From Xenophilus aerolatus (GTDB taxonomy: Bacteria > Pseudomonadota > Gammaproteobacteria > Burkholderiales > Burkholderiaceae_C), in NCBI GenBank assembly GCA_030418545.1, contig QAIB01000014.1:51852-115851 (forward strand): a stretch of DNA of 64,000 bases, given 5' to 3'. A program made the translations under genes and the position numbers. A model generated the notes under the pieces. That model was not told the origin of the DNA and made no database searches. It was given only the letters and a program-made list of their open reading frames with translations. Shown in pieces: positions 60,922-64,000 of the stretch; the stretch's first letter is position 1, and each line of letters begins with the position of its first letter.

Positions 60922-60937
60922 GTGTTTTTTCCGAGGC

Positions 60938-62359
60938 TCAATGGCCTGCGTCGGCAGCTGGCTGCGAGCCCGCGCTGGCGACAGGAGAGGTGGTGGCGAG
61001 GGGACGGCCCATCAGGGTGGACACCAAGGCGGCGTCGGCCAGCCAGAACTGCTGCTGAGCGTTGATCGCGTTGGTCACGCCTGCGACCTGGTCGCGCGCT
61101 TCAGCCAGCAGCTCGAACACGCCGATCAGCATCCCGTTGTAGCGAAGCACGTTCTCGTCGGCCATCGCCTGGCGCAGAGGAACGATCTCGTCTCGGTAGT
61201 GCCGGGCGATGTCGTAGGCGGTCCGGTAAGCCGAGTAGCCTTCGCGCAGCTGCGATGTCGCGCCCCGCACGGCGGCGTCGTAGCGGTTGGCCGCAGCCAG
61301 CGACTGGGCGTTGAGCGCCTCGCGCTGCGAAGTGCCCCAATCGAAGAGCGGCAAGCGGATGTCCAGCTCGAAGCCGCGCCCTGTGCTGCGCGTGCCCTCG
61401 GCCCGGTCGAAGACGGTGTCGCGGCGAACCCCAGCCTCGACATCGATGAACGTGGATACGAGGTTGATGCCTTGCGATTTCCCGGCCAGATCCAGCTGGG
61501 CGCGTGCCTGCTGGACGTCCAGGCGCTGCGAGACAGCCGCCTGGGCGATCGCCTGGGCGTCGCGCGGGGTCTTCGGCAGATCGGGAAGGCGCTCGGGCAG
61601 CTTGAGCTTGCCGGCCTGGGCGTCGTCCAGGCCAAGGGCGCGGACAAGCTCTTCGCGTGAGGCGACAACGGCATGGCGGGCAGAAGCCAGCTGGGTTGTC
61701 GCATCCGCATAGAACACCTGCTGGCGGGCGCGCTGCAGCTTGCTGAAGTTGCCCACCAGCTGCATCCGGCGTGCGAGTTCGGCGCTCGCCTCGGCGGACT
61801 GCTTAACCTGCTCTGCGTATTGAACCGATTGCTGGGCCGCAACAGCACGCACCCAGGCCTGGCGAACCTGGGTCACCTGGTCGACCACGGTGCCGGTGAG
61901 CTGGACCTGGGCCTGGGCGGCTTGGCTGCGCGCCATCGAGACCCGCTTGGGAAGGAGCAGCACGTCGACCAGACCGAAAGACAGCAGCCGCCCGATCTCG
62001 ACCTCGTCGCCGAGGCGCAGACGCTCGAAACTGAAAATCGGGTTCGGGATGCTGCCAACCTGGTTGGCTACAGAGATTTCCGACCAGCTCTGGGCAATCA
62101 GGGCTTGAAGCGCCGGGCTATTGGCCAGGGCTAGGCGGACGGCGCCATCCTGGGACAACGGCTTGCTGAGCAGTTCTTCGGACACGGCCGCACGTGCATC
62201 GCGCTGATCCTTGGTCCTGCTGAGCTCGAGTTTTCCGCCGGTGAATTCGGCGGCGGCGGTGTTGGTCTCCTTGACCGCGTCGTCAATTCCCAGCGAAGCG
62301 CAGCCCGTCAGGACGGCCGCCGCTGCTGCCACAAAGGACATGCGAAGCGACGCGCTCAT
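60938..62359 (-). CDS. TolC-family outer-membrane lipoprotein (CusC/CopB-position)
   Basis: A 473-residue outer-membrane efflux protein. Lipobox VLTGCAS near residue 19. Two outer-membrane-efflux repeats are visible (RLALANSPALQALIAQSWSEIS; AAVRGATSQLREGYSAYRTAYDIARHYRDEIV). PNPIFSFERLRLGDEVEIG is typical. No RND pump or adaptor lies in this cluster, so it may pair with a pump elsewhere or take a CopB-like role. Its start overlaps the upstream small gene by 4 bp (ATGA). Confidence 0.9.
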   Translation of the reverse strand: MSASLRMSFVAAAAAVLTGCASLGIDDAVKETNTAAAEFTGGKLELSRTKDQRDARAAVSEELLSKPLSQDGAVRLALANSPALQALIAQSWSEISVANQVGSIPNPIFSFERLRLGDEVEIGRLLSFGLVDVLLLPKRVSMARSQAAQAQVQLTGTVVDQVTQVRQAWVRAVAAQQSVQYAEQVKQSAEASAELARRMQLVGNFSKLQRARQQVFYADATTQLASARHAVVASREELVRALGLDDAQAGKLKLPERLPDLPKTPRDAQAIAQAAVSQRLDVQQARAQLDLAGKSQGINLVSTFIDVEAGVRRDTVFDRAEGTRSTGRGFELDIRLPLFDWGTSQREALNAQSLAAANRYDAAVRGATSQLREGYSAYRTAYDIARHYRDEIVPLRQAMADENVLRYNGMLIGVFELLAEARDQVAGVTNAINAQQQFWLADAALVSTLMGRPLATTSPVASAGSQPAADAGH

Positions 62360-62679
62360 GGTTTTTTCTCCGACGCAGCTGGCATCGTGTGCGTTGCGCC
62401 ATGCGCGGGGACGGACCTGTCGTCCTGGCCGTCGCCGCTGGCCTCCTTGGCATAGGCGCGCCAGCCACCGCGCTGGTCGACGGTCGCATTGGCGGCTGCC
62501 CAGGGCACGGGCTTCTCGTCAGCAAACGCTTTATAGCCCTCCATGGCCGAGTGGTAGGGAGGTGCCGGTTGGTTCGGCACAGGCGTCGACGCAGGCGCGG
62601 GCGCGGTTTGCGCGCCAGCTGTTAATGCCACGAAGGCGGTCAAGCTTGCCAGCCGATGGACTGGCGATAAAGTGAACAT
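62356..62679 (-). CDS. Small exported protein of the copper cluster
   Basis: A 107-residue protein with signal peptide (FTLSPVHRLASLTAFVALTAGAQ). The mature part is Pro/Ala-rich (APAPASTPVPNQPAPPY), then HSAMEGYKAFADEKPVPWAAANATVDQRGGWRAYAKEA, a pattern common in small proteins next to copper TolC genes. The ATG at MFTLSP has a GAGGAT site. No metal-ligand cluster other than scattered His and Met. Coupled to the TolC gene by ATGA overlap. Role unknown. Confidence 0.72.
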   Translation of the reverse strand: MFTLSPVHRLASLTAFVALTAGAQTAPAPASTPVPNQPAPPYHSAMEGYKAFADEKPVPWAAANATVDQRGGWRAYAKEASGDGQDDRSVPAHGATHTMPAASEKKP

Positions 62680-62799
62680 GGGATCCTCACGATGTTCATG
62701 AACGAAGTGCCTCCGCGTGGCCCTTTCGGGCGAGCGAAGACAAAAGCGAAACATGCGCGTCCACACGCCGACAGCCAAGCTGTCGTGCGTCAGGCGCGA

Positions 62800-63192
62800 T
62801 TACGCACGAGGAGGTTTGTGAGGAACGCTGGGCGAGACGGACGCCAGCGGGTAGAGGGGCTCTACAAGATCGGCCTGAGGCAGGCCAGGTGCATCGAGCA
62901 GAGCAATCGAAGGCGTGAGGCCGACGGCATGACAAGGCGCGCAGTTCCCACATTTGTGGTCGGCATCATGGTGGTCACCTGCCCCAACGTCGGCGTTCGA
63001 CACAGAGTGACCATCGTGATGATGGTCGTCAGCCACAGCGGCGTGACTGTGGCCCACGTCGGCAGTCGTTGCACTGACCTCCGCTGCTCCACTCGGGGCC
63101 GGCCCGCAGATCACCATGGCTGCCGCCGCGTATGCCTGAAAGGGCACCGCAAGCATCATGAGCCACAGCAGGATCGCGCGAAAGCTGACCAT
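62800..63192 (-). CDS. Small His/Cys-rich exported protein (DUF2946/CzcI-like)
   Basis: A 130-residue protein with signal (FRAILLWLMMLAVPFQAYAAA). The mature part is His/Asp-rich (VGHSHAAVADDHHHDGH, GDHHDADHKCGNCAPCHAVG) with a C-x2-C-x2-C run. That short segment pattern, PFQAYAAAAM at the signal end, and the place in a metal operon match DUF2946/CzcI-type proteins. It probably binds copper in the periplasm. The start MVSFRAIL was preferred over the open frame reaching 63282. Confidence 0.75.
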   Translation of the reverse strand: MVSFRAILLWLMMLAVPFQAYAAAAMVICGPAPSGAAEVSATTADVGHSHAAVADDHHHDGHSVSNADVGAGDHHDADHKCGNCAPCHAVGLTPSIALLDAPGLPQADLVEPLYPLASVSPSVPHKPPRA

Positions 63193-63295
63193 GGCTGAAA
63201 TTGTAAAGGGGCAGGCTTGCCGATTGGTAGCCGCTGAGCCTGAAGTCACTACAAACTGCACGCGACGCTGGCTCCGTTCCACTTCCCGGATGGCG

Positions 63296-63326
63296 AAAAA
63301 AAGGCTGGCACCCGTGCCAGCCTTTT
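63296..63326 (-). terminator. Rho-independent terminator after the tiny Cys-rich gene
   Basis: Perfect 9-bp stem GGCTGGCAC/GTGCCAGCC with two-base loop, followed on the minus strand by a T run of seven. It ends the minus-strand transcript of the two small genes to its right and separates them from the rest of the copper cluster. Confidence 0.9.
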
Positions 63327-63357
63327 GGTGAACCAGCCTAGCTGGCTCGCCTGCTGC

Positions 63358-63477
63358 TTACTCGCAGCAAGGCATCGTCACCTCGTCGCAGCAGTCGTCG
63401 CCATCGCAGCAGGGCGCTGCGGCGACGGCTGCGCCTGAGGCGAGCACGAAGGCAAAAATGGCAAGTAGCTTTTTCAT
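63358..63477 (-). CDS. Tiny exported Cys-rich peptide, 39 residues
   Basis: A gene read directly from the DNA: MKKLLAIFAFVLASGAAVA is a perfect signal peptide. The mature peptide is only about 20 residues, AAPCCDGDDCCDEVTMPCCE, with six cysteines as three adjacent pairs and many acidic residues. It looks like a secreted metal-binding peptide. A strong terminator follows it, which supports a real transcript. No family recognised. Confidence 0.7.
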   Translation of the reverse strand: MKKLLAIFAFVLASGAAVAAAPCCDGDDCCDEVTMPCCE

Positions 63478-63511
63478 ATTGATCCTTGATTGAATTGACG
63501 AAGAAGAGGAG

Positions 63512-63784
63512 TCAGACGAGTTGCCATGGAGGCCGCCAGATGTCCTCGATCCTTCTGGGCAGGACCATCAAAGAAGGTGCAGGCGCGACATGGTCGAGCG
63601 CCGAGAACAGGTGCTTGCGCGGCGTTGCAGGCAAGGCTAGAGGCGGACAAGCAGCGCAGCTGGTGGCAACGCAGTAAACGTCGACGCACATCTCTTCACA
63701 GCAGTCGAGCGGGCGCGGGCTTGCCGCGTTCGCTGTATGAACAGCGAATAGCAGAGCAAGGACGACGCCAAGAAGGACACGCAT
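63512..63784 (-). CDS. Small exported Cys-rich protein
   Basis: A 90-residue protein. MRVLLGVVLALLFAVHTANA is a clean signal peptide, cleaved before ASP. The mature part has a cysteine cluster (DCCEEMCVDVYCVATSCAACPPL) followed by a hydrophobic/basic tail (LFSALDHVAPAPSLMVLPRRIEDIWRPPW). Seven cysteines in 22 residues suggest metal binding. It shares the CC-acid motif with the tiny peptide gene just downstream; they form one transcription unit. Function unknown. Confidence 0.7.
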   Translation of the reverse strand: MRVLLGVVLALLFAVHTANAASPRPLDCCEEMCVDVYCVATSCAACPPLALPATPRKHLFSALDHVAPAPSLMVLPRRIEDIWRPPWQLV

Positions 63785-64000
63785 AGGGGCAGGATAGCAG
63801 GGCCCTGCGACATCTGAACTCTGCAGGTTACAAACTGGCAATCGGAAGCCGACATAGCGCTAGGTCCGCTAATGGCCGAGGCTGTGTGGAAACGTCGGCG
63901 ATGCATCCAGTATGCCGAAGCATCGCGGCTGCAGAGCTCTGACGGCGTGTCAAGCGTTCCGACGGTCTTGTTTCGTGTGTGTGAGGGTTTTGCAGGCATT
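63785..64000. other. Upstream region at the right window edge
   Basis: The last 216 bp hold no clear gene. The promoter of the small Cys-rich pair must lie here. A TTACAAACTGGCAA segment near 63831 is a weak inverted repeat, possibly a metal-regulator site. A minus-strand frame starting at 63999 is low-complexity and probably not coding. Confidence 0.4.

Noticed and set aside
63637..63999. 120-codon minus-strand frame beginning at the window edge
   Set aside because: It overlaps the Cys-rich exported-protein gene in another frame; its translation is low-complexity and has no domain.
1..64000. CRISPR arrays
   Set aside because: No series of regularly spaced direct repeats of 25-40 bp was seen, and no cas-like protein is present.
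1..64000. Intact insertion sequences or transposases
   Set aside because: No DDE transposase, IS-type terminal repeats or target duplications were recognised; rearranged borders carry integrase remnants instead.

Overview
The window looks like chromosomal DNA of a high-GC betaproteobacterium, most likely Burkholderiales/Comamonadaceae (Variovorax-, Xenophilus- or Acidovorax-like). The evidence is the gene families (UrtA, PPK2, DUF4148, Czc/Cop clusters, palindromic intergenic repeats) and the codon bias. The genus is an inference; there is no rRNA or other marker to settle it.

Positions 1-16500 look like core chromosome: the urea ABC-transporter binding protein (cut by the window edge), a PHB-depolymerase-family esterase, PPK2, a ZntB/CorA channel, a PHP phosphatase, an EamA exporter, a repeat-rich spacer with a 114-bp inverted repeat, a YciO/Sua5-family protein, an M50 protease, TrpS, a LuxR-type response regulator facing a histidine kinase, a zinc alcohol dehydrogenase and several small hypotheticals.

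From about 16560 onward the DNA is accessory. A terminator followed by 14 bp matching the 3' end of tRNA-Ser(GCU), then the 5' part of a P4-type integrase, mark the probable left end of a genomic island. The integrase is cut and joined 3'-to-3' to a very large (about 1,750-residue) gene encoding a Cap4/DUF4297-like nuclease domain fused to a STAND-type NTPase and a helical-repeat C-terminus, an Avs-like antiphage protein. Next comes a plasmid/ICE-type module (glycine-zipper zinc-ribbon protein, DUF932, YqaJ exonuclease, DUF2958, RDF-like protein, XRE repressor with a double-palindrome operator, and several small exported or membrane proteins).

Positions 29700-42920 form a Czc-type metal resistance block: a DUF4148 protein, a two-component system, an EptA-like lipid A phosphoethanolamine transferase, a second DUF4148-like protein, a zinc-ribbon pseudogene with an amber codon, and the operon czcD-czcI-czcC-czcB-czcA plus a small periplasmic protein, with a perfect palindrome upstream of czcD. 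At 43600-44888 is a two-gene SLATT/CD-NTase defence operon (CBASS-like), flanked by broken genes (a frameshifted ORF and a dnaE2 fragment).

Positions 46181-49805 hold a Pb/Cd-type module: an FTR1 permease fused to cytochrome c, a PbrR/CadR-like MerR regulator, and a CDF transporter with two non-canonical HMA-like repeats driven from a 19-bp-spacer promoter that is nearly leaderless. A mosaic of gene remnants, including a frameshifted lysR, is followed by an intact redox operon (FMN reductase, pirin, nitroreductase, NADP oxidoreductase, old yellow enzyme). After the C-terminal remnant of another integrase, the last 8.5 kb is a copper-resistance cluster on the minus strand: P-type ATPase, DUF305, Csp-like storage protein, CusF, cupredoxin, multicopper oxidase, TolC-like channel and small Cys/His-rich exported proteins.

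The strongest novelty candidates are the nuclease-STAND gene truncated at the island boundary and the SLATT/CD-NTase pair embedded among metal-resistance genes. All family assignments are by eye from motifs; no search was run.
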